A program made the translations under genes and the position numbers. A stretch of 23,573 nucleotides of DNA. Origin: JALQXV01 sp051005235 (GTDB lineage Bacteria; Patescibacteriota; Saccharimonadia; Saccharimonadales; 2-12-FULL-41-12). Below, piece by piece: positions 1 to 7,162 of this stretch. The notes below the pieces were generated by a model. The model searched no databases and was not told the origin of the DNA. It saw only the letters and a list, made by a program, of their open reading frames with translations. Each line of letters begins with the position of its first letter. The first letter of the stretch is position 1. The stretch spans positions 1-23,573 of the forward strand of contig JBPCJO010000092.1 of NCBI GenBank assembly GCA_051005235.1. The letters are read 5' to 3'.

Positions 1-340
1 CCGTTGGGCTGCCGCGCCGGGTATGCGACCGATCTTGCACGTCATCACCAATTAAAATGTAGGTATGGATCATCTCACGAGCGCGGGCCGCTTGAATCAT
101 CATTTTCTGGTTAGTGCCACCCATCATTTCATAACCACTCATAACTAAAATGCCCCGAATGCGCTTGCCGCCCGCTTGGAGGAGCGCGCAGTAAGGGTCA
201 ACCGCGACTAGCGAGCGTTCGCCGTAATCTTTTTTGGTGCGGGCTTTAATTGTAGCTGTGTAATCAGCGATGTCGGCGTCGATCAGGTTTTTATATTGGG
301 CTAATTGCCGCTTAAAAGACGTTGTGGAAGGCTGGCTCAC
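1..340 (-). CDS. Polyprenyl (isoprenyl) diphosphate synthase, N-terminal part, cut by window edge
   Basis: Reading the minus strand from a GTG at 340 gives about 113 residues with no stop before the edge. GGKRIRG lies at about residues 57-63. The first aspartate-rich motif is complete as DDVQDRSHTRRGSPT, matching the DDxxD...RRGxPT signature of trans-isoprenyl diphosphate synthases, in which the aspartates bind the Mg-diphosphate of the allylic substrate. The family condenses isopentenyl diphosphate with allylic diphosphates to make C15 to longer chains. Chain length cannot be judged from this part, although it would determine whether the product feeds lipid carriers or other isoprenoids. The GTG overlaps the stop of the upstream kinase as GTGA, and no other start fits before an in-frame stop, so translation is probably coupled. 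Family assignment is firm; the product is open. Confidence 0.88.
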   Translation of the reverse strand, partial: MSQPSTTSFKRQLAQYKNLIDADIADYTATIKARTKKDYGERSLVAVDPYCALLQAGGKRIRGILVMSGYEMMGGTNQKMMIQAARAREMIHTYILIGDDVQDRSHTRRGSPT

Positions 341-903
341 AACAGATCTTTTAAAACTGCTTCGGCCGCTAGTTTGAATTCGTCAATGCTAGCGCTGTCG
401 TTATAAATAAACCGATCGGCGGCAGCTTTGACCCCTGCTACGTTTAAGGTAGCAGCATCACCAGAGTGTTGCATCTCGGCCTGCTCTTCGGCTAAAAATT
501 GCTCAAATGTTTTATTATCTTCAACGCGACCACGGGTATTTTTAGTAATACGCTCGTAGCGAATCTTTGGATCAGAATCTATCCAGACGACTTCCCCGCC
601 AAGTTCATGTACTCGGTCGGATTCGCCAGAGTTACGGAGACTGCCAACCACGACTTTATCGTAACCAGCCGCCTGGGCTGCGGCTATGCCTTTGTCGACG
701 ATAACACCCAGGCCATGCTCGCGGCGCCACTCGGCGCTAACATTACGTTTGTTTTCGCGTTCATGCGGAAGTCCGCGGCGGGTAAGCTCGTCACCGAGCA
801 TGTCGGTGGCTGAGGCAAAGTAAAAGCCATACTTCTCAGCAAGCATATGCGCCACTGTATCTTTGCCGCTACCGTTACTGCCGGCAATACCAATCAGTTT
901 CAT
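337..903 (-). CDS. P-loop nucleotide kinase, CoaE/UPF0200-like
   Basis: The 188-residue protein starts MKLIGIAGSNGSGKD, with a Walker A loop at about residues 8-16 that binds ATP. GSLRNSGE in the middle, and a region rich in Arg/Asp (KNTRGRVEDN) followed by a helix ending in Gln/Glu residues, resemble the lid region of small nucleotide or dephospho-CoA kinases and archaeal UPF0200 proteins. The ATG at 903 is chosen because it overlaps the vapC stop as ATGA and places the P-loop at the usual distance; an upstream in-frame start would extend into vapC. The gene ends in a GTGA overlap with the polyprenyl synthetase. The substrate is unknown. The neighbour makes a phosphorylated isoprenoid substrate conceivable, but that is only inference from context. 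Confidence 0.75.
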   Translation of the reverse strand: MKLIGIAGSNGSGKDTVAHMLAEKYGFYFASATDMLGDELTRRGLPHERENKRNVSAEWRREHGLGVIVDKGIAAAQAAGYDKVVVGSLRNSGESDRVHELGGEVVWIDSDPKIRYERITKNTRGRVEDNKTFEQFLAEEQAEMQHSGDAATLNVAGVKAAADRFIYNDSASIDEFKLAAEAVLKDLL

Positions 904-1286
904 TGTGCGCTTCCAGCCGTTATCGGATCGTGCCAATCCAGACCTTTTATCCAGCCAAAATCTTTGACATTATTTGTCCATAAGCGAGATTTGTACTGCA
1001 TTGATGTGGCCGCAATTATAGAGTCGGGACAGGCAATCGGTTTTTGTTGGCGAATCTTAATAGCCAGGTCAATAATTTTACTATCGATTGGCAGTACGGT
1101 GAGGTCGGCAAAAAATTCATCTAGTTTAGTCTTTTCTGTGGTTAGTAAGTTCCGGAAGCCCATTACTTCTAGACGAACAATGTCTGAACAGCCTAAATCG
1201 CGGCCTTCAATATCCAGCAAATGAAGAATATAGGCATACTGCGGCTTAAAGGCGTGAATAATAATGTTAGCGTCCAGTAATATCAC
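900..1286 (-). CDS. vapC: PIN-domain ribonuclease toxin, VapC family
   Basis: A complete 128-residue PIN domain. The acidic residues that hold the metal are all present: D5 in LLDANIII, E40 in RLEVMGF, D88 in CPDSIIAAT and D109 in TNNVKDF. VapC proteins are Mg-dependent endoribonucleases, commonly cutting tRNA or rRNA, held inactive by a VapB antitoxin. The start is a GTG at 1286, because the first PIN strand begins at once; it lies 20 nt inside the end of the antitoxin gene. A weak AGAGA lies upstream. It is followed without a gap by a kinase and an isoprenoid synthase, which is unusual company for a toxin. The RNA target cannot be told from sequence. Confidence 0.9.
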   Translation of the reverse strand: MILLDANIIIHAFKPQYAYILHLLDIEGRDLGCSDIVRLEVMGFRNLLTTEKTKLDEFFADLTVLPIDSKIIDLAIKIRQQKPIACPDSIIAATSMQYKSRLWTNNVKDFGWIKGLDWHDPITAGSAQ

Positions 1287-1545
1287 GGAGTTGATTATCT
1301 CTTTTAAGTTGCTCGTCTCGGCGGTCAGCCTCCCACTGCTTCACATCAATATTAGCGAGTGTGCCATTCATTTTAGCAATAGCCGCTAATGCGGAAATTG
1401 CTCTCTTAGAATTTTTTTTGCTCACTGATACGTTGAGATTAACCGAGTCACCAGGATGTATGCCGTGTTGAGTCATAGCAGCCTTATTAAGCCGCACACC
1501 GTAAGAGTTACCAATTTTAATAATTTTTACCTGCGATACTTTCAT
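1267..1545 (-). CDS. AbrB/MazE-type antitoxin (VapB-like)
   Basis: A 92-residue protein. Residues 1-45 look like a swapped-hairpin AbrB DNA-binding domain (KIIKIGNSYGVRLNKAAM, then HPGDSVNLNV). The charged C-terminal half, ending KRDNQLRDITGR, would be the toxin-binding tail. In this family the antitoxin binds an inverted repeat at its own promoter and is inactivated by proteolysis. It overlaps vapC by 20 nt. A 20-bp perfect palindrome sits 1 nt before its ATG. No Shine-Dalgarno sequence is visible, and the -10 box is only 10 nt from the start, so the mRNA is probably leaderless. The pairing with the PIN toxin makes the role confident; the exact subfamily name is not. Confidence 0.85.
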   Translation of the reverse strand: MKVSQVKIIKIGNSYGVRLNKAAMTQHGIHPGDSVNLNVSVSKKNSKRAISALAAIAKMNGTLANIDVKQWEADRRDEQLKRDNQLRDITGR

Positions 1546-1584
1546 AGTAATTACAATTGTAATTACATTATTAGTTTATGTCAA
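1546..1584 (-). promoter_or_regulatory. vapBC promoter with palindromic operator
   Basis: On the minus strand, TTGACA (1584-1579), a 17-bp spacer and TACAAT (1561-1556) form a near-consensus sigma-70 promoter. The -10 lies inside a perfect 20-bp palindrome, GTAATTACAATTGTAATTAC (1547-1566), the expected operator for an AbrB-type antitoxin. The start codon follows 10 nt after the -10 box, so transcription should begin within a few nucleotides of the ATG. Bound repressor would cover both the -10 box and the transcription start. Confidence 0.8.
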
Positions 1585-1669
1585 CAGGCTGTCCCCGTCT
1601 TTACAGGACTGCCCACTAAAAATATAGCAAACAAAGATTAAATAAGTATTAAATCTGTGGTTAAGCTGT

Positions 1670-2779
1670 TTAACTGATGTAATCGTGCAGTTTGCGAGCA
1701 TCTTTATGCTTGCGCAACTTAGCAAGTGCCTTGGCTTCGATCTGTCGGATGCGTTCGCGGGTGACGCTGAACTCTTGGCCGACTTCTTCGAGCGTATGAC
1801 TCTTGCCGTCTTCTAGGCCAAAACGGAGCTTAAGTATTTTTTGTTCTCGCTCGGTGAGACCACTGAGCATATCTTTAACATGCTCTTTTAATAGCTGACT
1901 GGTAGCGGATTCTTCGGGGCTGACCGTCTCGTCGTCTTCGATGAAGTCACCCAGCACACTGTCTTCTTCGTCGTCACGGACGCTGGCGTCGAGCGAGTGG
2001 ATATCTTGCTTGATCTTCATAATATGCTCGACTTTTTCGACTTCCATCTCCATAGCTTTGGCAATTTCTTCGTTGGTTGGTTCACGGTTCAGTTCTTGGG
2101 TCAGGCGACGCTGAGTGCGCAACAATTTGTTAATTGTCTCAAACATGTGTACCGGAATACGGATCACGCGTGCTTGGTCGGCAATCGCACGAGTGATCGC
2201 TTGGCGGATCCACCAGGTTGCATAGGTAGAAAACTTAAAGCCTTTATCGGGATCAAATTTTTCGACGGCGCGAAGCAAACCGGTATTACCCTCTTGAATC
2301 AAGTCGAGCAAATCAAGGCCACGACCGACGTAGCGTTTGGCGATCGAAACTACTAAACGCATGTTGGCTTCGGCCATTTTATCTTTGGCGTCTTTTTCGC
2401 CGGCCACGACTCGCTTGGCTAAAGCCAATTCTTCGTCGCCTTTTAACAGCGGTATCTTACCAATTTCACGAAGATACAAACGGACGGAGTCATCAGCAAT
2501 GTCATCGAGGTAGACTTTGTCGCTGAGGACAATCTCTTCTTCGTCTTCGGCTACCCATTCGTCGCTAAACTCAACAGCCGGCCCAGTAACAGTCGCGGTA
2601 CCGACCGGAATGTTGGCTTCGGCTAAGTCGCTATAAAGCTCATCTAAAACAGTAGTGTTGGCCGGCGTCTCTGGGATTAACGCAAAGATGGCTTCTTGGT
2701 TAATTTTGCCGTCTTTTTTTGCTTGGTCAAATAGCTGCTTCTTAGCCTCTAAAAGTGCTTGTTGCTTATTATCTACCAT
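1670..2779 (-). CDS. rpoD: Primary RNA polymerase sigma factor (sigma-70)
   Basis: A 369-residue primary sigma factor. Region 1.2 is DSVRLYLREIGKIPLL (from about residue 97). Region 2 carries GNTGLLRAVEKFDPDKGFKF and STYATWWIRQAITRAI, for -10 recognition and melting. Region 3 includes REPTNEEIAKAM. Region 4.2 ends EEVGQEFSVTRERIRQIEAK, for -35 recognition. The N-terminus is short and acidic (VAEDEEEIVLSD), like a reduced region 1.1. It follows dnaG by 41 nt with an AGGAG site before the ATG, the conserved dnaG-rpoD order of the macromolecular synthesis operon. The promoters proposed in this window (TTGACA-17-TATAAT type) are what this factor should read. No strong terminator with a U-tract follows it. 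Confidence 0.98.
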   Translation of the reverse strand: MVDNKQQALLEAKKQLFDQAKKDGKINQEAIFALIPETPANTTVLDELYSDLAEANIPVGTATVTGPAVEFSDEWVAEDEEEIVLSDKVYLDDIADDSVRLYLREIGKIPLLKGDEELALAKRVVAGEKDAKDKMAEANMRLVVSIAKRYVGRGLDLLDLIQEGNTGLLRAVEKFDPDKGFKFSTYATWWIRQAITRAIADQARVIRIPVHMFETINKLLRTQRRLTQELNREPTNEEIAKAMEMEVEKVEHIMKIKQDIHSLDASVRDDEEDSVLGDFIEDDETVSPEESATSQLLKEHVKDMLSGLTEREQKILKLRFGLEDGKSHTLEEVGQEFSVTRERIRQIEAKALAKLRKHKDARKLHDYIS

Positions 2780-2820
2780 ATATTCTCCTAAAAGCTATGT
2801 CGTAAAAGTTATTAAATGTA

Positions 2821-4569
2821 CTACTCTGTGGTTCGCCGGAGCAGTTGGTTGAGTTTGTTCACTCGAGCCAATAAGTCGGCGGCCTCGTCTTCTGAGGCAT
2901 TTTTAAGTTTCTGTCTGATGATTTGGTTTTGTTTTTTGACAAAATGGTCTATTACCGTGGCTCTGAGTCGCGCGGCTTCGTATTGAAGTTCCGTCGTATC
3001 GATCTCGCCGTATAGTTCTTCGAACTGTAATGATAGTATTTTGACATAATCTAAAATCGGTTGCAAGCCCGGGGCTTCGGCAACCTTGCCGTCGAAGTCT
3101 CGATTTGTCTGCAGAAACGTCGCTACCGTTTGGGCGTCGCTACCGTTAAACATGTGCTTATTGGTTAAATCTAAATATTGGCGTGTGGCTGGCAGCATTA
3201 ACACAATACTCAAGAATCGTTCTTGAGCCCGGCGGTCTTCGATAAAAGGTACGGATACATTTTGCGGCGCTGGCTTAACTGCTTTGTGGCGAATTTTTTC
3301 GTCAGCGACATTACTCAATTTGGCTCGCAGCGAATCAGCGTGTACCTCCGTTAAAGCGGCGATTTTTTGAATATAGTGGTCTTGCTCGACCGGGTCGCTG
3401 AGCAACTTTACAATCGCTAGTGAGACGTCGCTAAACTGGCGTTTCCCGGCCGCAGCAGTCAGATCAAGCCGTTCTTGGTAAGTTTTTAACAGCCAGTCTA
3501 GGGCTGGTTCGGACTGGCTGATTGCGTCTGTCCATAAGGCTGGATCTTGCGAAATAAGTTCGTCGGGGTCTTTACCACTCGGAATTGTCACAATACTCAG
3601 GCTAATGCCGAGCTTTCCAGCAATTGGAATAGCCCGTTCGGCGGCGGCAATACCGGCTTTATCTTGGTCAAAGGCTAACCGGACGTCCGGGGTCAAGCGG
3701 CTCAAAGCTTTTAGCTGCATCTCGGTCAGTGCCGTCCCGGCGGCTGCCACCACATTAGTGATGCCAGCCTGGTGTGAGGCGATAACATCTAAGTTCCCCT
3801 CTACCATAACCGCGATCTTTTCTTTTTGAATGGCCTTTTTAGCCAGATGCAAACCGTAAATATGACGGCTTTTATCATATAAAGGAGTGGCTGGTGTATT
3901 GATGTACTTTGGCGCGCCTTCGACGTCTTTAAGTATGCGCGCCGTAAACCCGATTACCTGGCCAAACGGGTCGCTTAGCGGCACCATAATACGGCCCCGG
4001 AACATATCACGAGTCCTACCCTGCCGCTCAACCGAGACCCCGGCGGCGTGCAACTCGGCTTCGGTAAATTTTTTGCCAAGCAGATAGTCGGTGGCGGCCC
4101 GTCCGCCATCCGGGCTGTAGCCAATCCGAAAATCTAATACTGTTTGTTTGGTATAGCCACGCTTTTTAAAGATATATTCATAGGCTTCTTTATTGGTACT
4201 AAACTGCACTTGGTAAAACTTGGCGGTGGCATCAAGCAAACTATATAGACGTTCCTTGTCCGGGCCTTTATTGCTTCCTTTTGATTGGAATTGCTCAAGG
4301 TCAACACCGGCTTTACGAGCCAGCAGCTCAAGTGAACCTTTAAAATCAAGGCCTTCGACTTCTTGGATAAAGGTAAACATGTCGCCGCCGCGGCCAGAAC
4401 TAAAGTCGTGCCAGATCTGTTTTTCGGGGCTGACCACGAAGCTTGGTGTCTTTTCGGCAGAAAAAGGGCTTAAGCCCTTAAAGTTTTTACCAGCCCGCTT
4501 TAATTGGACATATTCACTAATAACATCCTCAATACTCAACCGACTTTTTACTTCACTTACCGCATCCAT
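2821..4569 (-). CDS. dnaG: DNA primase with a zinc-ligand-free N-terminal domain
   Basis: A 582-residue DnaG that makes RNA primers at the replication fork. The Toprim core is intact: VEGNLDVI with E257, AAAGTALT, and FDQDKAG with D301 and D303 for metal binding. A helical C-terminal domain for helicase contact follows from about residue 440. The N-terminal CHC2-type domain aligns well (EKTPSF...SPEKQ...SGRGGD), but the four zinc ligands of the family, C-P-F-H and C-F-G-C, read S34-P-F-S37 and D55-F-S-S58. The fold is therefore probably kept without zinc. The ATG at 4569 has a modest GAAAGGG site. It is the first gene of the dnaG-rpoD operon. Confidence 0.97.
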   Translation of the reverse strand: MDAVSEVKSRLSIEDVISEYVQLKRAGKNFKGLSPFSAEKTPSFVVSPEKQIWHDFSSGRGGDMFTFIQEVEGLDFKGSLELLARKAGVDLEQFQSKGSNKGPDKERLYSLLDATAKFYQVQFSTNKEAYEYIFKKRGYTKQTVLDFRIGYSPDGGRAATDYLLGKKFTEAELHAAGVSVERQGRTRDMFRGRIMVPLSDPFGQVIGFTARILKDVEGAPKYINTPATPLYDKSRHIYGLHLAKKAIQKEKIAVMVEGNLDVIASHQAGITNVVAAAGTALTEMQLKALSRLTPDVRLAFDQDKAGIAAAERAIPIAGKLGISLSIVTIPSGKDPDELISQDPALWTDAISQSEPALDWLLKTYQERLDLTAAAGKRQFSDVSLAIVKLLSDPVEQDHYIQKIAALTEVHADSLRAKLSNVADEKIRHKAVKPAPQNVSVPFIEDRRAQERFLSIVLMLPATRQYLDLTNKHMFNGSDAQTVATFLQTNRDFDGKVAEAPGLQPILDYVKILSLQFEELYGEIDTTELQYEAARLRATVIDHFVKKQNQIIRQKLKNASEDEAADLLARVNKLNQLLRRTTE

Positions 4570-4714
4570 ACAAGCCCTTTCATATCCACAGTGTACTCGA
4601 ATTCTGTGAAATAGCGCAGGCTTGGCTATTTGTTATTCAGTACTATACTTCGGTTTCATTAAAAGATAATGAAGTGCCGGTATAGCACTAAATAGCAATG
4701 TACGCCCCAGGTTC

Positions 4715-4742
4715 TTAGACTTTTTAACGTAAGAACTATAAA
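4715..4742 (+). promoter_or_regulatory. Putative promoter of the 4752 gene
   Basis: TTAGAC (4715-4720), a 16-bp spacer and TATAAA (4737-4742). The -10 box directly abuts an ATG at 4743, too close to serve it. It lies 9 nt before the second in-frame ATG at 4752, which fits a leaderless start there. The intergenic segment also holds the less clear dnaG promoter on the other strand and short inverted repeats (TTCATT/AATGAA near 4656-4674). Confidence 0.45.
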
Positions 4743-4751
4743 ATGATAGAC

Positions 4752-5384
4752 ATGCCTCCCCAGCAATTACCCCCTCAGCAACAAAACCAGTACGACTTTA
4801 TCTTAAATAGCACCCCAAAACCGCCAAAACAACCTGTCTTTGGCGGCAGTAAGGTTGCCAGAGTTCTGGTTGTGGTCGTTGGAGTAGTTTTACTTATTGT
4901 TATCGGGCTGGTGGTTAATAACTTCTTAAATAGCGGCAGCAAGGCCCAAACGCAACAATTAATAGAAGTGGCCAAGGCCCAAACTGAGATCATTAGAGTC
5001 AGCGGACTAGTAACCCCCCAAACCGCCAAAGAGCTTGATACCCGCGTTTTCGCTCTTAATACTAAGCTGTCTACCCAGGGTTCGAGCCAGGCAACGCAAA
5101 CTTTACTAACTACCCGCGGCGTTAAGAAAAAAGCCCTTAATAAGACCTTGGCAGGCGGCAAAAATCCAAAAACCGATGCTGCCCTCGACGAAGCAACTAA
5201 AAATAATCGTTTTGACGACACTTATCGGACAATTATAGGAAAGCAGCTAGCTGACTACCAAACTCTATTAAAGACAACCTCCGAAACCGCCAATCCAAAA
5301 GAGAAGCAAGCACTCGCCGAGGCAAATGATAACGTTAACCGCTTAATAACTAAGCTGGCGGCCCGTTCTCCGGCTAATCGGTAG
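4752..5384 (+). CDS. Single-pass membrane protein of unknown function
   Basis: I do not recognise a family. From the ATG at 4752 the product is 210 residues: a Pro/Gln-rich cytoplasmic N-terminus (PPQQLPPQQQ), one transmembrane helix at about residues 37-58 (VARVLVVVVGVVLLIVIGLV), and a hydrophilic, Ala/Lys/Thr-rich, probably helical outer domain of about 150 residues with no cysteine. An ATG three codons earlier (4743) is also in frame, but it touches the -10 box; neither start has a Shine-Dalgarno sequence. The gene is divergent from dnaG. Its stop overlaps the end of the convergent YjbR-like gene by 11 nt, with no terminator between them. An envelope or signalling adaptor role would be guesswork. 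Confidence 0.75.
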   Translation: MPPQQLPPQQQNQYDFILNSTPKPPKQPVFGGSKVARVLVVVVGVVLLIVIGLVVNNFLNSGSKAQTQQLIEVAKAQTEIIRVSGLVTPQTAKELDTRVFALNTKLSTQGSSQATQTLLTTRGVKKKALNKTLAGGKNPKTDAALDEATKNNRFDDTYRTIIGKQLADYQTLLKTTSETANPKEKQALAEANDNVNRLITKLAARSPANR

Positions 5385-5718
5385 AAGGAATGGTGCCGGG
5401 GTTACCGGTTACCAAATTATAGCTGTGTCGAACGAACCCTTGTACATCGTCCCACGGCACTTGCCCGCTTAAGACCAGGGTATTCCAATGCTTTTTGTTC
5501 AAATGATAGCCAGGCATCACAGTTTCGTATTTTGCACGTAGCACTACGGCCAACTGCGGGTCGCACTTAAGACTCACCCGAATCGGGTCACTACCTTCGG
5601 CAATCAGCGCGAACATTTTGTCGTTAACCTTATACACTGCTACCCCCTCGCCAAAAGGGTATTCACGAACCGCATTCGGCATTTCTAAAATGTAATCTTC
5701 GACAGTCTTATGATTCAT
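5374..5718 (-). CDS. MmcQ/YjbR-family protein (CyaY-like fold)
   Basis: A 114-residue protein with the family pattern: an N-terminal helix, then YPFGEGVAVYKVNDKMFALI, IRVSLKCDP, then MPGYHLNKKHWNTLVLSG and a C-terminal helix. These small proteins share a double-wing fold; some bind DNA, and most have no proven role. The ATG at 5718 overlaps the last 11 nt of orn, so the two are cotranscribed and probably translationally coupled. In-frame sequence upstream offers only a TTG within orn and would add residues not typical of the family. The 3' end overlaps the convergent gene. Confidence 0.85.
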   Translation of the reverse strand: MNHKTVEDYILEMPNAVREYPFGEGVAVYKVNDKMFALIAEGSDPIRVSLKCDPQLAVVLRAKYETVMPGYHLNKKHWNTLVLSGQVPWDDVQGFVRHSYNLVTGNPGTIPSTD

Positions 5719-6268
5719 ATACTTTGGTTTGATCTTGTAGCCAGTCAAGGTACTCTTTTAGCTCAAGAATACTAGCATGGATATCGTCATAGGCGCGGTG
5801 GACTTCTTTTTTCTGGTGCATAACTCCGTATTTTGACTGCATTATAATTTTGAAGCTGCTGACATCGAGCATACGGTAGTGCAAAAGTTGGTCAACTGGT
5901 GGCCACCAGAATTTAATAAACTGGCGGTCGTTATGAATAGAGTTCCCTGCCAGAATAACTGGTTCATCTGCAAAGTTCGCAGCGATAAAGGTGGTTAACT
6001 CATTAATTACATCGGTTTCAGCCCGACCCTCGTTACGCAGGCGATCGAGTAACCCACTCTTAGTGTGCTGCTCGACGCACCATTCATTCATATTGGCCAA
6101 CTTGTCTTCGGGTTGCATAATAATTGCCTCGTAACTGGCGATTGGCGTAAACGCAAAATCGGTCACTTCGGCTGCGACTTCTAATATGACGTCACTGCGG
6201 CTGTCTAGGCCGGTCATTTCTAAATCTATCCACAGTAACTTTGTGGCGACCGCATTTTTGTCTATCAT
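5708..6268 (-). CDS. orn: Oligoribonuclease (DEDDh 3'-5' exoribonuclease)
   Basis: At 186 residues this has the normal family length. All DEDDh exonuclease motifs are present: D15 and E17 in LWIDLEMTGL, D114 in GNSIHNDRQF, and H157 with D162 in HRAYDD. Orn degrades 2-5 nt RNA fragments to mononucleotides, including pGpG left from cyclic di-GMP breakdown, and completes mRNA turnover. The ATG at 6268 is chosen over an upstream in-frame codon because the alignment starts here and a perfect TATAAT box lies just 7 nt before it. No Shine-Dalgarno sequence is visible. It forms an operon with the YjbR-like gene. Confidence 0.95.
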   Translation of the reverse strand: MIDKNAVATKLLWIDLEMTGLDSRSDVILEVAAEVTDFAFTPIASYEAIIMQPEDKLANMNEWCVEQHTKSGLLDRLRNEGRAETDVINELTTFIAANFADEPVILAGNSIHNDRQFIKFWWPPVDQLLHYRMLDVSSFKIIMQSKYGVMHQKKEVHRAYDDIHASILELKEYLDWLQDQTKVYES

Positions 6269-6275
6269 TGCAGGT

Positions 6276-6281
6276 ATTATA
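6276..6281 (-). promoter_or_regulatory. orn -10 box, leaderless start
   Basis: TATAAT on the minus strand ends 7 nt before the orn ATG, placing the expected transcription start at the start codon. The -35 region is poor (best match TTACCT at 18 bp). Confidence 0.6.
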
Positions 6282-6315
6282 CCCGCTAAACACACAAAAA
6301 GGTAAAAGTCCTATA

Positions 6316-6363
6316 TATAGCCATTCCAAGCCAAAATGGTCATTTTGGCTTGGAATGGCTATA
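6316..6363. repeat. Perfect 23-bp inverted repeat with 2-nt centre
   Basis: Arms 6316-6338 and 6341-6363 are perfectly complementary around a central GT; the arm core is GCCATTCCAAGCCAAAATG. It lies between the divergent orn and vanY promoters, ending 1 nt before the vanY -10 box and covering the place of its -35 box. There is no U-tract on either strand, so it is not an ordinary terminator. It could be an operator for a dimeric regulator, a DNA cruciform, or an insertion remnant. Confidence 0.85.
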
Positions 6364-6364
6364 G

Positions 6365-6370
6365 TATACT
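6365..6370 (+). promoter_or_regulatory. vanY-like gene -10 box, leaderless start
   Basis: TATACT followed after 8 nt by the ATG at 6379. There is no convincing -35 box; its position falls within the arm of the preceding inverted repeat, so an activator or repressor may act there. No Shine-Dalgarno sequence is present. Confidence 0.55.
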
Positions 6371-6378
6371 CTAGCATT

Positions 6379-7119
6379 ATGACACGAAAAAAAGCATCTA
6401 TAATCCTCGGTTCACTGTTATTACTGGCTGGCCTGGGCGCAGCCATCTACCTCATCGTGCGCCATGAGATTAACAAGCCAGTGCCCGTTACCCAAGAAGT
6501 AAAACAGACGACACCAACTGAACCGACGTTATTTACCTTTGACAAGAACCGCTACCCGACAGATCAGGCGGATAGCCCCTGGGTTGTAGTTAATAAAGCA
6601 AATCCTCTCCTGTCAAGCTATATACCGTCCGATCTTATAGAAGTACGGGGGAGCCAGATGCGCTCGCAAGCCGCGGCCGACATCGAGAAACTCATAACAG
6701 CGGCGGGCAAAGAGCAAATTGTCTTTAGAGTAATTAGCGGTTACCGTTCATTTGAAACTCAACACAACGTATATAGCGCGTATGTCGCAAAAGATGGACG
6801 CAACGCCGCTGATACCTACAGTGCGAGGCCAGGACACAGCGAGCATCAAACAGGACTTGCCGCTGACATTGGTAACGGGAGCGGTAAATGCGACCTGGAT
6901 ATTTGTTTCGCGGCTACTCCCGGCGGCAAGTGGATCACCGCGAACGCCCATACCTATGGATTTATTATTCGCTATGCCGACAATAAAACATCTATAACTG
7001 GCTTCCAGTACGAGCCGTGGCACCTCAGGTATGTCGGGGTTGATCTAGCCAACGAGCTTCGCACTAAAAATCAAACAATGGAAGAATTTTTTAACTTACC
7101 AGCAGCGCCAAATTACTAA
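6379..7119 (+). CDS. VanY-type D-alanyl-D-alanine carboxypeptidase (M15B), membrane-anchored
   Basis: A 246-residue protein. MTRKK followed by a hydrophobic segment at about residues 7-27 gives an N-terminal anchor or signal peptide; the catalytic domain follows. Zinc-peptidase motifs are clear: SGYRSFETQ, then SEHQTGLAADIG with ligands H156 and D163, and YEPWHLRYVG with catalytic E212 and ligand H215. The family removes the terminal D-Ala of peptidoglycan stem peptides outside the membrane. The ATG at 6379 is chosen because it begins the positively charged signal region and follows a TATACT box by 8 nt; the open frame upstream runs through the inverted repeat. It is followed by an envelope-type hydrolase. 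It is not evidence of vancomycin resistance, since no VanHAX-like genes are present. Confidence 0.92.
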   Translation: MTRKKASIILGSLLLLAGLGAAIYLIVRHEINKPVPVTQEVKQTTPTEPTLFTFDKNRYPTDQADSPWVVVNKANPLLSSYIPSDLIEVRGSQMRSQAAADIEKLITAAGKEQIVFRVISGYRSFETQHNVYSAYVAKDGRNAADTYSARPGHSEHQTGLAADIGNGSGKCDLDICFAATPGGKWITANAHTYGFIIRYADNKTSITGFQYEPWHLRYVGVDLANELRTKNQTMEEFFNLPAAPNY

Positions 7120-7148
7120 TAGCAGTATTATGCACACGCTTAACGGGG

Positions 7149-7154
7149 TATACT
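7149..7154 (+). promoter_or_regulatory. SGNH hydrolase -10 box, leaderless start
   Basis: TATACT, 8 nt before the ATG at 7163: the same box and spacing as the upstream vanY-like gene. The -35 is weak and no Shine-Dalgarno sequence is visible. Confidence 0.5.
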
Positions 7155-7162
7155 ACTTCTAG

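Noticed and set aside
1587..1613. Hairpin GGCTGTCC/GGACTGCC as rpoD terminator
   Set aside because: It has a T-T mismatch and no U-tract on the minus strand. It lies just upstream of the vapBC -35 and may be incidental.
6305..6317. AAAGTCCTATATA shared with the minus strand at the edge of the 10679 element
   Set aside because: A 13-base match is expected by chance several times in a window of this size, and the surrounding sequences differ.
6241..6378. N-terminal extension of the vanY-like protein
   Set aside because: The open frame would translate through the perfect inverted repeat and the promoter; the signal-like N-terminus starts at 6379.
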